Shown: piece after piece, positions 7,996 to 19,333 of the stretch
How the letters are laid out: each line of letters begins with the position of its first letter
Numbering within the stretch: the stretch's first letter is position 1
Notes under the pieces: generated by a model
The model's database searches: none
Told to the model about the DNA's origin: nothing
What the model saw: the letters and a program-made list of their open reading frames with translations, nothing else
Assembly (NCBI GenBank): GCA_013285825.1
Contig: JABDGV010000005.1
Location: forward strand, 18,123 to 82,122
DNA: 64,000 nt
Direction of reading: 5' to 3'
Source of the DNA: Bacteroidota bacterium
GTDB taxonomy: Bacteria > Chlamydiota > Chlamydiia > Chlamydiales > FEN-1388
Translations under genes and position numbers: made by a program

Positions 7996-8703
7996 TTAAG
8001 CAAAAATTTCATTGAGAAAAGCTTCTATTGCGACCCAAGCGCGCTTAGCCGAGAGGGGATTGTGCAGAATGCCCGACTCTGGGGCATTGGCTCCAGGCGT
8101 TGCAAAGGCGTGCATTGTGCCACCATATATGTGCGCTTGCCAATCTACCTTCTGTTCATTCATCTCATTTTCAAAACGGCTTAAGTCGGCTTGAGTTGAG
8201 ACCGGGTCGTTATAACCATGAAGGACGAGGATTTTAGCTTTAATTGGTTTTGAGAGAGTGCTAGATGGTGGATCAAAATGGCCATAGACGCTAATCGCCC
8301 CCTTTAAATTTGCCCCAATCCTAGCAAGATCGAGTGCGCAAACAGCTCCAAAGCCATATCCAAGAACTGCTATCTGGTTTGGGTCAACGTAAGGCAATCT
8401 GCATGCTGTTTCATACGCTTTGAGGAGCCGTTTTTGGAGGAGCTTGCGGTCATCCATAAATGGTTTTTTGAGGAGAGCATTCTCTTCTTTTGATTTACCT
8501 AAGACGCCTTTGCCATACATATCAAGAGCAAAACCAACATAGCCTAATTGAGCAATCGCTTGCGCTTTCTCGCATATAAAATCATCTCGTCCTTTCCAAG
8601 CATGACAGAGAAGTACAAGGGGTCGCCTCTTTTTATCTGGATAGGCAACAAAACCTTCGAGCTCAACGCCATCATCGTGATAGGGAAGAGTTGCGGTATG
8701 CAT
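7996..8703 (-). CDS. Dienelactone-hydrolase-family protein with altered nucleophile site
   Basis: The 235-residue alpha/beta-hydrolase has the dienelactone hydrolase layout: LVLLCHAWKGRDDF early, the nucleophile elbow region LGYGFGAVCALDLARIG, an acid at HGYNDP and the histidine in GGTMHAFATPG. In the family the elbow is normally G-x-C-x-G. Here the codon is GGC and the residue is Gly, with a Cys three residues further on. The Asp and His of the triad are present. The protein may therefore be inactive as an esterase or may use another residue. No substrate can be proposed. It lies just upstream of the broken hicB on the same strand and three bases beyond the end of the methyltransferase gene at 8707. 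Confidence 0.75.
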   Translation of the reverse strand: MHTATLPYHDDGVELEGFVAYPDKKRRPLVLLCHAWKGRDDFICEKAQAIAQLGYVGFALDMYGKGVLGKSKEENALLKKPFMDDRKLLQKRLLKAYETACRLPYVDPNQIAVLGYGFGAVCALDLARIGANLKGAISVYGHFDPPSSTLSKPIKAKILVLHGYNDPVSTQADLSRFENEMNEQKVDWQAHIYGGTMHAFATPGANAPESGILHNPLSAKRAWVAIEAFLNEIFA

Positions 8704-8706
8704 TTG

Positions 8707-9461
8707 TTACGCTCTCGCAACAATCGCTAAAAAGAGGGGAAATTCTTTCCTAGCGCGGTTTTCAGTGCGTGCTTGGGAGCCAGTGCTCTTTTTATCACTG
8801 CACCACTCTTCAATAGCTGAAATCAAAAAGCCTGCTTGTGCCAGCGCCTTGATATAGTATTCAAGGGGATAGTGGAAGGAGATAGTTGTCTCTTGAGGCC
8901 CTTTGCCTGGGCGCATTGATATAGGGATCTTTTGCTCGGACATATAGCTGCGCATCTGCCGAGTGAGCGATTTGCTTCCATCATCAAAAACCCATTGGCT
9001 ATGTCTGGGGATTCGGAAGCAGGGATGGTTCAAGACAATCAGAAACTCGCCTTTCGGCTTCATATGTGCATGGACATTTTGGAAGACGGCAAGGGGATTT
9101 TCAATGTTTTGGAGTGCCAGAATACAGGTCGCATGCGAAAAAAGAGCTGTCTTGGGCAGAGGAAGAGGCTTTGTTGCATCGCCAACAAGAAATTGTCGGT
9201 TTTTAGCACTGACTGTGTGCTGTTTGGCCGCTTGGATAAGCCCTTTTGATATGTCTATCCCTGTATAGGAAACAAAGGAGGGAAGAGAGCGGGCAAGGAC
9301 GCCCTGGCCGCAAGCAATATCTAAGAGAGAGGACTCTTTCGAAAGTTGAAAGAGCCGCTGAATTGCAGGTAAAATAAGATGCTGATGATAGTAATGACCC
9401 TCTCGTCCAACGAGAGAGTCATACCAATCATGAACGCCTTCCCAACTACTATTTTGAGTCA

Positions 9462-9462
<1 letters not shown>
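8707..9462 (-). CDS. Class I SAM-dependent methyltransferase
   Basis: Starting at ATG 9462 this gives a ~251-residue protein with a UbiE/Methyltransf_11-like core: motif I LLDIACGQGVLARSL, acidic motif II YTGIDIS, motif III VGDATKPLPLP, and the post-core HMKPKGEFLIVLNHP. The substrate is unknown. The start codon overlaps the nrdA stop codon (TAATG), which indicates translational coupling to ribonucleotide reductase and supports this start over a longer frame beginning at 9501 inside nrdA. The gene ends only three bases before the next gene on the strand (8703), so nrdA, this methyltransferase and the hydrolase-like gene may be one transcript. Confidence 0.75.
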
Positions 9463-12749
<3,287 letters not shown>

Positions 12750-12784
12750 GGGGGCGTCTCCCTTATTAAATTTGGCTCATGTTG

Positions 12785-13957
12785 TTAAATCTGTATACCT
12801 TCAAAAAGCTCATCTTCATTCTTCACCTCTTGCAGGTTTGAAACCTTGCCATACTCGGTGACAGTTGTCTCAAAGAAGTTTTCATTCTTCTTGAGATAGA
12901 TAATTTCAGACGACCATGGGAATGGGTTATCGAGGATAACTTCTCCCTTGCTATCTGCAATTGGCTCCCAGCCAAGCGCAATGAGTCTTCGGTTTGCATT
13001 ATAGTGGACAAATCGCTTGATTTCGTCGGGAGAAAGTCCTGCAACAGGCTGTGGAAGAAGGTCATCAACAAAGGCAACTTCTGCTTCAACGCCGGCTCTC
13101 ATGAACTCGATCAACTCATTCTTAAAAGCAGGAGTTAAGATGTCTGGGTTTTCTTCTGTAAGCGCTAAGAAGAGACGTCTTCCCAATTCAATATGGTTTG
13201 ATTCGTCTCGAAGTGTATAGCGGAACATTTGGCCGATGCCAGGCATTTTGCCATTTCGCATGAGGTGAAGTATGGGCAAAAAGAGGCCATAAAACTGTGT
13301 GCCTTCCATGATCTGCGTGATACCGAAGACAGTCTTTGCAAACAGCTGTTTGTTCTCTGTTTTGCTTAAATCAAGATCGCGGCGAAGCTTAGGAAGATGG
13401 GCAGTAACAACCTGATTTTTCTTCATAACAGATGGGAGTGAGAGAAAGAGAGCGGTTACTTCGTGCGGGTTGATGCCGAGCGATGAGATCATATAGAGAA
13501 GCGATTCTGTATGGATGTTTTCCTCATGCACATGGCGTCCAACTGCGAGCTTGAGCTCAGGAGCTGATAAGTTTTCTCGGATGATTGTTTGTGCGCAGTC
13601 GCCGACGATTCCTTCAGCAGCGCAGAAATAACCAATGCCGATGCGGATGATATTCTTCTCTCGGTCATTCAACACTCGAGGATCTTTCCACTGCTGGATA
13701 TCATCAAACATGGGAACTTCTTGAGGAAGCCAATGGTTTGCTTCCATTTCGCGATACAAATCATACGCCCATTTATACTTGAGCGGCATAACGTTAAATT
13801 CTGGTCCTTGACGGCCATTAATTACACGTTTTGCATCGAATGCATCTTTTGCTTGTTTGGCGTCCAGGATGTATGTTCTGCCGCCTACTTCATAGGTAAA
13901 ATTTTCAGACTGACGCACTGCTTTAGGTCCTCGTAAAATTGTGCCGGATAGTAGCAC
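12785..13957 (-). CDS. nrdB: Ribonucleoside-diphosphate reductase beta subunit, tyrosine-less (class Ic-like)
   Basis: The 390-residue R2 protein has all six metal-ligand positions: E115 (FCAAEGIVG), E146 and H149 (EENIHTES), a Glu in IMEGTQFYG and the Glu/His pair in RDESNHIE. The residue four after H149, where E. coli has radical Tyr122 and Chlamydia trachomatis has Phe127, is Leu153. Class Ic enzymes lacking the tyrosine use a Mn(IV)/Fe(III) centre to start the radical; I infer the same here. The assigned start is GTG at 13957. A second GTG at 13918, preceded by CGAGGA at good spacing, would remove 13 residues and is quite possibly the true start. nrdA follows directly, so the two are co-transcribed. 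Confidence 0.95.
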   Translation of the reverse strand: MLLSGTILRGPKAVRQSENFTYEVGGRTYILDAKQAKDAFDAKRVINGRQGPEFNVMPLKYKWAYDLYREMEANHWLPQEVPMFDDIQQWKDPRVLNDREKNIIRIGIGYFCAAEGIVGDCAQTIIRENLSAPELKLAVGRHVHEENIHTESLLYMISSLGINPHEVTALFLSLPSVMKKNQVVTAHLPKLRRDLDLSKTENKQLFAKTVFGITQIMEGTQFYGLFLPILHLMRNGKMPGIGQMFRYTLRDESNHIELGRRLFLALTEENPDILTPAFKNELIEFMRAGVEAEVAFVDDLLPQPVAGLSPDEIKRFVHYNANRRLIALGWEPIADSKGEVILDNPFPWSSEIIYLKKNENFFETTVTEYGKVSNLQEVKNEDELFEGIQI

Positions 13958-13993
13958 GCTTTTTGTTTTTTGACGCTATGCTTTTTCTTATCA

Positions 13994-14027
13994 TTTTCCT
14001 TGGCAAACGAGGGTTTGCCAAGGAAAA
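13994..14027 (-). terminator. Hairpin after the putP-like gene
   Basis: A perfect 15-bp stem (13994-14008 with 14013-14027, containing CCTTGGCAAAC) encloses a 4-base loop. It lies 27 bases past the stop of the symporter gene and ~40-75 bases before the nrdB start, so it probably ends the symporter transcript. Its downstream side lacks a clean T run, so factor-independent action is uncertain. Confidence 0.6.
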
Positions 14028-14053
14028 ATTTTGGAAAAATTTTTATAAAAAAA

Positions 14054-15514
14054 TTACTTGATTGTTTTTTCCAATTCGCATTGGGTTGCAAATTTTGATT
14101 CACGTTTGGATTCAAGTTTTGATCCGAGATACATAGCAAAACAGTTGAGCCCAAAGCCTGGGATCATTGCTGGAATTGCTCCGATAATATCTGCCTGTAT
14201 CAAATAGAGATTAACCGATGGCCAAACAGCAGATGCGATCCCGCCTGTAAGTACTCCCCAAAGAGCTCCCTGTTTGGTCACCTTGGTGCAATAAAGCGAT
14301 GCAATGACTAAAGGCGCAAACGATGAGCCAAGCCCTGCCCAAGCGTAATAGACCGTGTCCATAATGGTAGCGCTTCGAGAAAGGGCTACCCAAAAGGCAC
14401 AGGCAGCGATGGCGAGAACCGAAAACCTAAAAAGGGTTGTCTTGGAAAAGCCCTTAACAAACCTTGGCAAGACATCTTCAGAAGCAAAAGAGGCTGAGGT
14501 CAAAATCTGCGAGTCCATAGTTGAGATGGTCGCGGCGACTATCCCGCACAAAACAAACCCTGCCATTAATGGATGGAAGAGGTGTTTTGTCAGCTCCACA
14601 AAAATCAGTTCGGAGTTTTCAATGCCGTTTTTGAAGAAGGCAATACCTACAAGGCCAACGAATACCGCGGCCGTAAGTGTAATAACTTGCCAGCTGATAC
14701 CGACATACATGCACTTCTTAAATTCGTTCGGATTTTTGATCGCCATAAATTTCGTAATAATGTGCGGCATTCCAAAGTAACCTAAGAGCCATCCAAAGAA
14801 GGGCAGGACGATATCTTTCCATGAAGCGATATCGAAAACATTAAGAGAGACTTGCGCCTTTTTTGCTGCAAGTTGAATAGCCTCGAAGCCTCCGACTAAG
14901 TTATAGCTTAATGCAGGAACGAGCACGATTGCGACGAGAAGGAAGAGCGCTTGGAAGAGATCAACCCAGGCAACACTGACAAACCCACCAATAAAGGTGT
15001 AGCCAACGACAACGCCCACAGATACAAGCAGGCCAATGATATAGTTGAGTTCAAAGATCGACTCAAATAAGGCCCCAATGGCAATCATGCCTGCAGCTAG
15101 GTAATAGGTTAAGAATAGAAGCGCCATAAGCCCTGTGACTAAGCGCAAATACCCGCTATCATCCTTGAACTTTCTTTCAAAGAAGGTGGAAAGGGTTGAT
15201 GCTGATAGGGCTTCTGTTTGTACACGCAGACGTGGAGCAATATAGATCCAGTTGATGTACATGCCCACGACTAGGGATAGGGCAAACCAGATCTGAGGTA
15301 GGCCGCCCATGTAAAAGCTAGCTGGAAACGCTAAGAAAAGCCAGGCGCTCATATCGCTTGCGTGAGCGGAAAGCGAGGTTACCCAGAAATTTAAGGAACG
15401 GCCGCCCAAGACTAAGTCTAGGGATGCGACTTTGTTTTTTCGCTTGATATAGGCTCCAATCATGAAGAGGAGCGCAAAATAGGTGATAAATGCCGAAGCA
15501 AATGCGAGCTTCAT
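14054..15514 (-). CDS. putP: Sodium/solute symporter, PutP-like (SSS family)
   Basis: This 486-residue protein has about 12-13 hydrophobic segments in the LeuT-fold arrangement of the solute:sodium symporters. The PutP-like sequence LDLVLGGRSLNFWVTSLSAHA opens the core; YTFIGGFVSVAWVDLFQ and ATISTMDSQILTSASFASEDV cover the family signature and the sodium/solute-binding helices. Closest in character is the sodium/proline symporter, so uptake of host proline is the likely role, though pantothenate and other SSS substrates cannot be excluded. It reads in the same direction as nrdB but is separated from it by a hairpin, so it is probably a separate unit. The upstream region 15515-15727 shows no gene. 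Confidence 0.85.
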   Translation of the reverse strand: MKLAFASAFITYFALLFMIGAYIKRKNKVASLDLVLGGRSLNFWVTSLSAHASDMSAWLFLAFPASFYMGGLPQIWFALSLVVGMYINWIYIAPRLRVQTEALSASTLSTFFERKFKDDSGYLRLVTGLMALLFLTYYLAAGMIAIGALFESIFELNYIIGLLVSVGVVVGYTFIGGFVSVAWVDLFQALFLLVAIVLVPALSYNLVGGFEAIQLAAKKAQVSLNVFDIASWKDIVLPFFGWLLGYFGMPHIITKFMAIKNPNEFKKCMYVGISWQVITLTAAVFVGLVGIAFFKNGIENSELIFVELTKHLFHPLMAGFVLCGIVAATISTMDSQILTSASFASEDVLPRFVKGFSKTTLFRFSVLAIAACAFWVALSRSATIMDTVYYAWAGLGSSFAPLVIASLYCTKVTKQGALWGVLTGGIASAVWPSVNLYLIQADIIGAIPAMIPGFGLNCFAMYLGSKLESKRESKFATQCELEKTIK

Positions 15515-15727
15515 ATATGTTTTTCCATACTAAAAATTCTTAAATGCAAAAGTATTGAGGGAATTATCTTTTACCCTAAGCGGGTGGAGCAAAAACGGGA
15601 GGGGGAAGTACTGAAAAAACAGATTCTATGCAAAAGAAAGAAAGGTCGAGTGCATCTGAGCACATCTTTTGCTGGCTCACAAATTCTCCTTAAAACACAT
15701 GTAAAACTATAACTGATTTCCAACTAT

Positions 15728-16162
15728 TTATCTACCACAAAAAGGCCTTAAGGAAAATTTCACGATCTGATCATAGAGGACAAAGCCGCCTGAAATAAGA
15801 GTACATACGGCGATCGCTCCATAACCTATTGCTTGAGGTATTTCACGTTCTCTTGCTTTCTTAAGAAATTGATATCCTGAAAAGAGGCCAATACCTGTAA
15901 GTCCGATTCCTGCGATTATCTGACCAACAGCTCGAGGTGTGATAGATGAGGGATCATCTTTAATTTCTTGATATGCTCTTTGAGTATGCTGTGTGACTAA
16001 GTGATAAATATTAACCACCTTTTCACTTATCGTTGCAGCAGCTGTTGTATATGTCTTTGGGTCCAAGAGCTCTTTAACGAAGGTGCAGTTGGGGGAATTC
16101 TTTGCGGCAGGTGAGTTGAGATAGGTGAAGATAGATTGAATGGGTGGAATTGAATTTGGCAT
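15728..16162 (-). CDS. Array membrane protein 1 (Inc-like tandem family)
   Basis: This is the last gene, in transcription order, of seven tandem paralogues. It has 144 residues. Family features are a conserved soluble front ending in AATISEKV...HTQRAYQEIK, a first hydrophobic helix (IAGIGLTGIGLFSGYQFL), a basic link (KKARERE), a second helix (IAVCTLISGGFVLYD) and the ending SLRPFC. The cysteine in the PFC ending is kept in six members. Two closely spaced helices with both ends probably on one side of the membrane recall chlamydial Inc proteins. The function is unknown. It follows array member 2 by 11 bases. Confidence 0.75.
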   Translation of the reverse strand: MPNSIPPIQSIFTYLNSPAAKNSPNCTFVKELLDPKTYTTAAATISEKVVNIYHLVTQHTQRAYQEIKDDPSSITPRAVGQIIAGIGLTGIGLFSGYQFLKKAREREIPQAIGYGAIAVCTLISGGFVLYDQIVKFSLRPFCGR

Positions 16163-16173
16163 GTAGTTATTTC

Positions 16174-16644
16174 CTATTCATTACAAAAGTAATTGAGCGA
16201 GACTTTGACAACGGAATCATAGAGAATATAGGAGCCTGAAAGAAGGAAAATAGCAGAAAATGTTCCCGATTGAAGAGATGGGGACACTTCTCGTTTTAAA
16301 GCGCTCTTGATACAGTGGTAGCCTTCATAGAGGCCAAAGCCAACAAGGCCCAATCCAAAGAATATCTGGAAGCGGTTTTTTTCGCTGATCCAGCTGGGAT
16401 GTTCTTTGACTTCTCTCCACGCCCTTTGAAAGTGGGTGGACGCTATTTTAAAGGTGCTGCTGACCTTTTCGGCTATTGTTGTAGCATTATTTCCATAGAA
16501 TCCACCGTTGAGAATCCTCTTAGCATAAGGGCAGGTATAGGGGAGGTTGTTGGCACATGGTGCGACATGAAGATCAACATAGTGACCGATGAGTCGAGCA
16601 ATCTCGTCATTGGTCGTGGCTCCTGTAATGATTGGATCTGACAT
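16174..16644 (-). CDS. Array membrane protein 2 (Inc-like tandem family)
   Basis: The frame is open further upstream into the next gene, but the ATG at 16644 (MSDPIITGATT) is chosen: it lies 13 bases after the previous stop and aligns with the other family starts. The 156 residues contain CPYAKRILNG, ATTIAEKV, HFQRAWREVKEHP, helix one (FGLGLVGFGLYEGYHCI), a KREV-containing link, helix two (FSAIFLLSGSYILYD) and the ending SLNYFC. This is the only PFC-type ending altered to YFC. The N-terminal motif with C and AK is shared with members 3-6. Function unknown. Confidence 0.75.
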   Translation of the reverse strand: MSDPIITGATTNDEIARLIGHYVDLHVAPCANNLPYTCPYAKRILNGGFYGNNATTIAEKVSSTFKIASTHFQRAWREVKEHPSWISEKNRFQIFFGLGLVGFGLYEGYHCIKSALKREVSPSLQSGTFSAIFLLSGSYILYDSVVKVSLNYFCNE

Positions 16645-16657
16645 ATCGGTACTCTTT

Positions 16658-17122
16658 TTAAACCTTACAAAAAGGGGATAGTGAAATTTTAACGATACCA
16701 TTATAGATGAGATACCCGCCTGACATGAGCGCAGGTACTGCAAGTCCACCATAGACATAAGCTTTAGTCTTCTCACCCTTGAAGAAATTCTTTATACAGT
16801 GATAGCTCTCATAGAGACCGAAGCTTGTGATAAATAGACCACAGCCTATCTGTGCAATATCTTCGTCGATGAGTGCATTTGTATCAAATTTTACTTCTTT
16901 GTAGGCTCTTTGGCAGTGTGTTAATACCGTCTGAAAAGTATTGTAGACTCTTTCTGATATTGTTGCGCCATTTTTCCCATTAAATTCATAATTGAAAAGC
17001 GACTTAACTATATTGCAGCACGTATCGCTGCTGTTATCGCTGCTGCAATTGGGCGCATACTGCGCGCAAAAATCAAGAATTTCTTGAGTTGTATTGGAAG
17101 TTGTAATGAATGTCTGTCCCAT
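16658..17122 (-). CDS. Array membrane protein 3 (Inc-like tandem family)
   Basis: This 154-residue member shares NTTQEIL at the N-terminus with member 4, then CCNIVKSLFN, GATISERVYNTFQ, HCQRAYKEVK, helix one (GCGLFITSFGLYESYHCI), the basic link KNFFKGEKTKA, helix two (LAVPALMSGGYLIYNG) and SLSPFC. It is cysteine-rich at the front (CSS...CC), which might allow disulphides if exported. It is separated from member 4 by 141 bases, the largest gap after that before member 7, so a promoter may lie there; that gap holds a 9-bp inverted repeat (TATACATAA at 17159-17167, complement at 17187-17195). Confidence 0.75.
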   Translation of the reverse strand: MGQTFITTSNTTQEILDFCAQYAPNCSSDNSSDTCCNIVKSLFNYEFNGKNGATISERVYNTFQTVLTHCQRAYKEVKFDTNALIDEDIAQIGCGLFITSFGLYESYHCIKNFFKGEKTKAYVYGGLAVPALMSGGYLIYNGIVKISLSPFCKV

Positions 17123-17263
17123 AATGGTATCTCCTGGAAATTTGCTTCTTGTACAATATATACATAACCAAAGTCTTGAACTTAGTTTATGTATACACGC
17201 CTGCAGAACAGCGATGCTTCTAGTTAAAACATCTCTTCTGCTGTGGCGTGTTAGTTTAATTCC

Positions 17264-17719
17264 CTATTTTTCGCAGAAAGGGGAGAGCGAGATGTTGTAA
17301 ATCCCATTATAGATGAGATAGCCGCCTGTCAGGACCGTACCTACCGAAACTCCGCCATGGAAGGAAGCTTTAATTTTGTTACCATTGAAGAAATTCTTGA
17401 CACACTGATAGCCCTCATATACGCCAAAGCCTGCAAAAACTACTCCAATGCCTATCTGCGCAAGATTTTTGTCGATGTATGAATTTTGGTTGGTTGCAAC
17501 TTCTTGGACTGTTTTTTGGACGTGATTTAATGCTATCTGAAAGGTACTACAGACTTTATCAGTTATTGGTGCACCTTTGTTGTCAAAAGAGGCGCAATTG
17601 AATAGCGATTTGGCTATGCCGCAGCACTCGTTGAAGGAGGTCGGGTCTTTGGATTTATAATCGGTACAATATTTTAGAATTTCTTGAGTTGAATTCTGTA
17701 TTGTAAGGGTTCCTGACAT
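17264..17719 (-). CDS. Array membrane protein 4 (Inc-like tandem family)
   Basis: ATG 17719 (MSGTLTIQNSTQEIL) is preceded by AAAGGAG and aligns with member 3, so it is preferred over a start at 17803. The 151 residues carry CCGIAKSLFN, APITDKVCSTFQ, HVQKTVQEV, helix one (GIGVVFAGFGVYEGYQCV), KNFFNGNKIKA, helix two (VGTVLTGGYLIYNGI) and SLSPFC. Members 3 and 4 are close relatives and look like a recent duplication. Function unknown. Confidence 0.75.
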   Translation of the reverse strand: MSGTLTIQNSTQEILKYCTDYKSKDPTSFNECCGIAKSLFNCASFDNKGAPITDKVCSTFQIALNHVQKTVQEVATNQNSYIDKNLAQIGIGVVFAGFGVYEGYQCVKNFFNGNKIKASFHGGVSVGTVLTGGYLIYNGIYNISLSPFCEK

Positions 17720-17806
17720 ATAGTTATCTCCTTTATGGTTTTCTAGTAAATTCTTAAAGCTTGCTGTTGGTAAAATACCGAGGATTATAGAACAACAAAT
17801 CATTCC

Positions 17807-18268
17807 TTAATTTTTGCAAAAGGGTGAGATCGAGATATTTAAAACTCCATCATAAATAAGGTAGCCGCCTGACGCTATCGCAGCTAACGAAATTGTGCCA
17901 TGGCCGAGAGCTTTAGTCTTTTCACCATAGAAGAAGTTTTTGACGCACTGATAGCCCTCATATAGCCCAAAGCCTGTCAGGAGTACACCAGAGCCTATCT
18001 TAATAATGTTTTTGGCGTTGTTTGCAAGTGGATTTTCTCCTATTTCTCGGATCGCTTTTTGAACGTTTACCGATACGATCTCATAAGCTTTGGAAACTTT
18101 CTCTTCTACAGTTGTTGGAATTTTAAGAGAATAGGTGCCATCGAAATAGTATTTGGCTTCGCGGCAGTAATTAGGTACGCTTGGATACTCTTTCATCAAC
18201 TCAGTAGATTCAATGACTCTTTTAATTCTTTCATTTGGTGTTAAGGCTGTAACGAGTAGATATGCCAT
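17807..18268 (-). CDS. Array membrane protein 5 (Inc-like tandem family)
   Basis: This 153-residue member starts with MAYLLVTAL, like member 6 (MSYLLITG), and has a good AAGGAG ribosome binding site. It contains CREAKYYFDG, TTVEEKVSKAYEIVSVNVQKA, helix one (GSGVLLTGFGLYEGYQCV), KNFFYGEKTKA, helix two (AAIASGGYLIYDGV) and SISPFC. The stretch EIVSVNVQ[KR]A is nearly identical in member 6, again pointing to pairwise duplication. It follows member 6 by 12 bases. Confidence 0.75.
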   Translation of the reverse strand: MAYLLVTALTPNERIKRVIESTELMKEYPSVPNYCREAKYYFDGTYSLKIPTTVEEKVSKAYEIVSVNVQKAIREIGENPLANNAKNIIKIGSGVLLTGFGLYEGYQCVKNFFYGEKTKALGHGTISLAAIASGGYLIYDGVLNISISPFCKN

Positions 18269-18280
18269 ATTGTTCGCTCC

Positions 18281-18736
18281 TTATTTTTTACAAAAGGGAG
18301 ATAGCGAGATTTTTAAAACCCCATCATAAATAAAATAGCTGCAAAAAATAAGCGAGGCTAAGGAAAACCCTCCAAATTTGAGGGCAGAAGCAGTATCACG
18401 GTTGAGCACTTCCTTGATGCACCTATAGCTGCTATACAAACTTAAGCCCACAGCACCTACTCCAACCGCTATCTCTATAAATTCATTGGCGTGGTTTGAA
18501 GGAGAGTTTGTTTTTACTTCTCGGAGTGCTCTTTGAACATTTACTGATACGATCTCAAAGGTTTTGCACACTTTCTCGGTTATTGTTGTAGCAGTGTCTG
18601 CATAGAAGTGGCCATTGAGAAGGGATTTGGCGTAACCGCAATAATCAGGGTCCGTTACTACCGGACCTTCCCACTCCTCTATTATTTCTTTAATGTATTG
18701 ATTTGTTGCTGAGCCTGTAATGAGGAGGTAGGACAT
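18281..18736 (-). CDS. Array membrane protein 6 (Inc-like tandem family)
   Basis: ATG 18736 (MSYLLITGSATN) is chosen over 18769 because it aligns with member 5 and starts after the stop of the preceding gene (18741). The 151 residues include CGYAKSLLNG, TTITEKVCKTFEIVSVNVQRALREVK, helix one (VGVGAVGLSLYSSYRCI), KEVLNRDTA, helix two (LASLIFCSYFIYDGV) and SLSPFC. Helix one has lost the GxYEGY motif kept by most members. Function unknown. Confidence 0.75.
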   Translation of the reverse strand: MSYLLITGSATNQYIKEIIEEWEGPVVTDPDYCGYAKSLLNGHFYADTATTITEKVCKTFEIVSVNVQRALREVKTNSPSNHANEFIEIAVGVGAVGLSLYSSYRCIKEVLNRDTASALKFGGFSLASLIFCSYFIYDGVLKISLSPFCKK

Positions 18737-18740
18737 AATC

Positions 18741-19172
18741 TTAACTCGTTTTTGTTTGTGAGCAGGCATTTGAAAGAATATCTACGCTTATTTTGTGTAA
18801 ACAGTAGAAGCTTCCAGTAAAACAGAATAATGAGGCTGTAGTATATCCTAGAGCACTCTTCAGATGCTCTCTAGAGTACATGACCGTATCGAATGTTTTT
18901 TTAACGGCTTTAATTCCACAGTAGATACCAGTAATTCCTAGTATTACACCCGTGCCAATAGGGGTGAGATTGCTGTAATTGATCAGGTTGGGATTTTCCT
19001 GGGCTGCTTCAGCTGCATGGCAGATCGTATTCACAAAAACCTGAGGAATTCGGGCAATTTCTGATGTGATATTGTTGAAGTCGATATTTAGCCCTTGATC
19101 GCGTAGCTCTTGGAAGTACGTACAAGCGGATGAGGCTGCTGAGGAAATTGGACCTGTGTTTGTGTCTGACAT
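18741..19172 (-). CDS. Array membrane protein 7 (divergent, first gene of the array)
   Basis: This 143-residue protein opens the array in transcription order. It is the most divergent member: it keeps the overall plan (soluble front, helix one PIGTGVILGITGIYCGI, basic link KAVKKTF, helix two TTASLFCFTGSFYCL, short tail) but has no PFC ending (SNACSQ). It may be a founder-like or anciently split copy. About 160 bases upstream contain a degenerate palindromic repeat and probably the promoter of the array. Confidence 0.65.
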   Translation of the reverse strand: MSDTNTGPISSAASSACTYFQELRDQGLNIDFNNITSEIARIPQVFVNTICHAAEAAQENPNLINYSNLTPIGTGVILGITGIYCGIKAVKKTFDTVMYSREHLKSALGYTTASLFCFTGSFYCLHKISVDILSNACSQTKTS

Positions 19173-19259
19173 CGTTGCAACTCTCTATAGTTTGCAGCTC
19201 GACACTCTAATTCGGGATAGAATTTGACGCAACATTTCATCAAATTATGAGAAGAATGC

Positions 19260-19312
19260 AACACAAAGGACCAAAGTCACTTTATATCTTTGCGACTTTG
19301 CGCCTTTGCGTT
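19260..19312. repeat. Degenerate palindromic repeat, GCAAAG type
   Basis: Arms 19260-19280 and 19292-19312 pair imperfectly. The right arm contains CTTTGCGCCTTTGCG with the same ~9-base spacing of CTTTGCG units as the element at 54872-55000. It lies between the array and the glycosyltransferase-like gene. Confidence 0.6.
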
Positions 19313-19333
19313 TAATTAATCACAAAAATTGAA

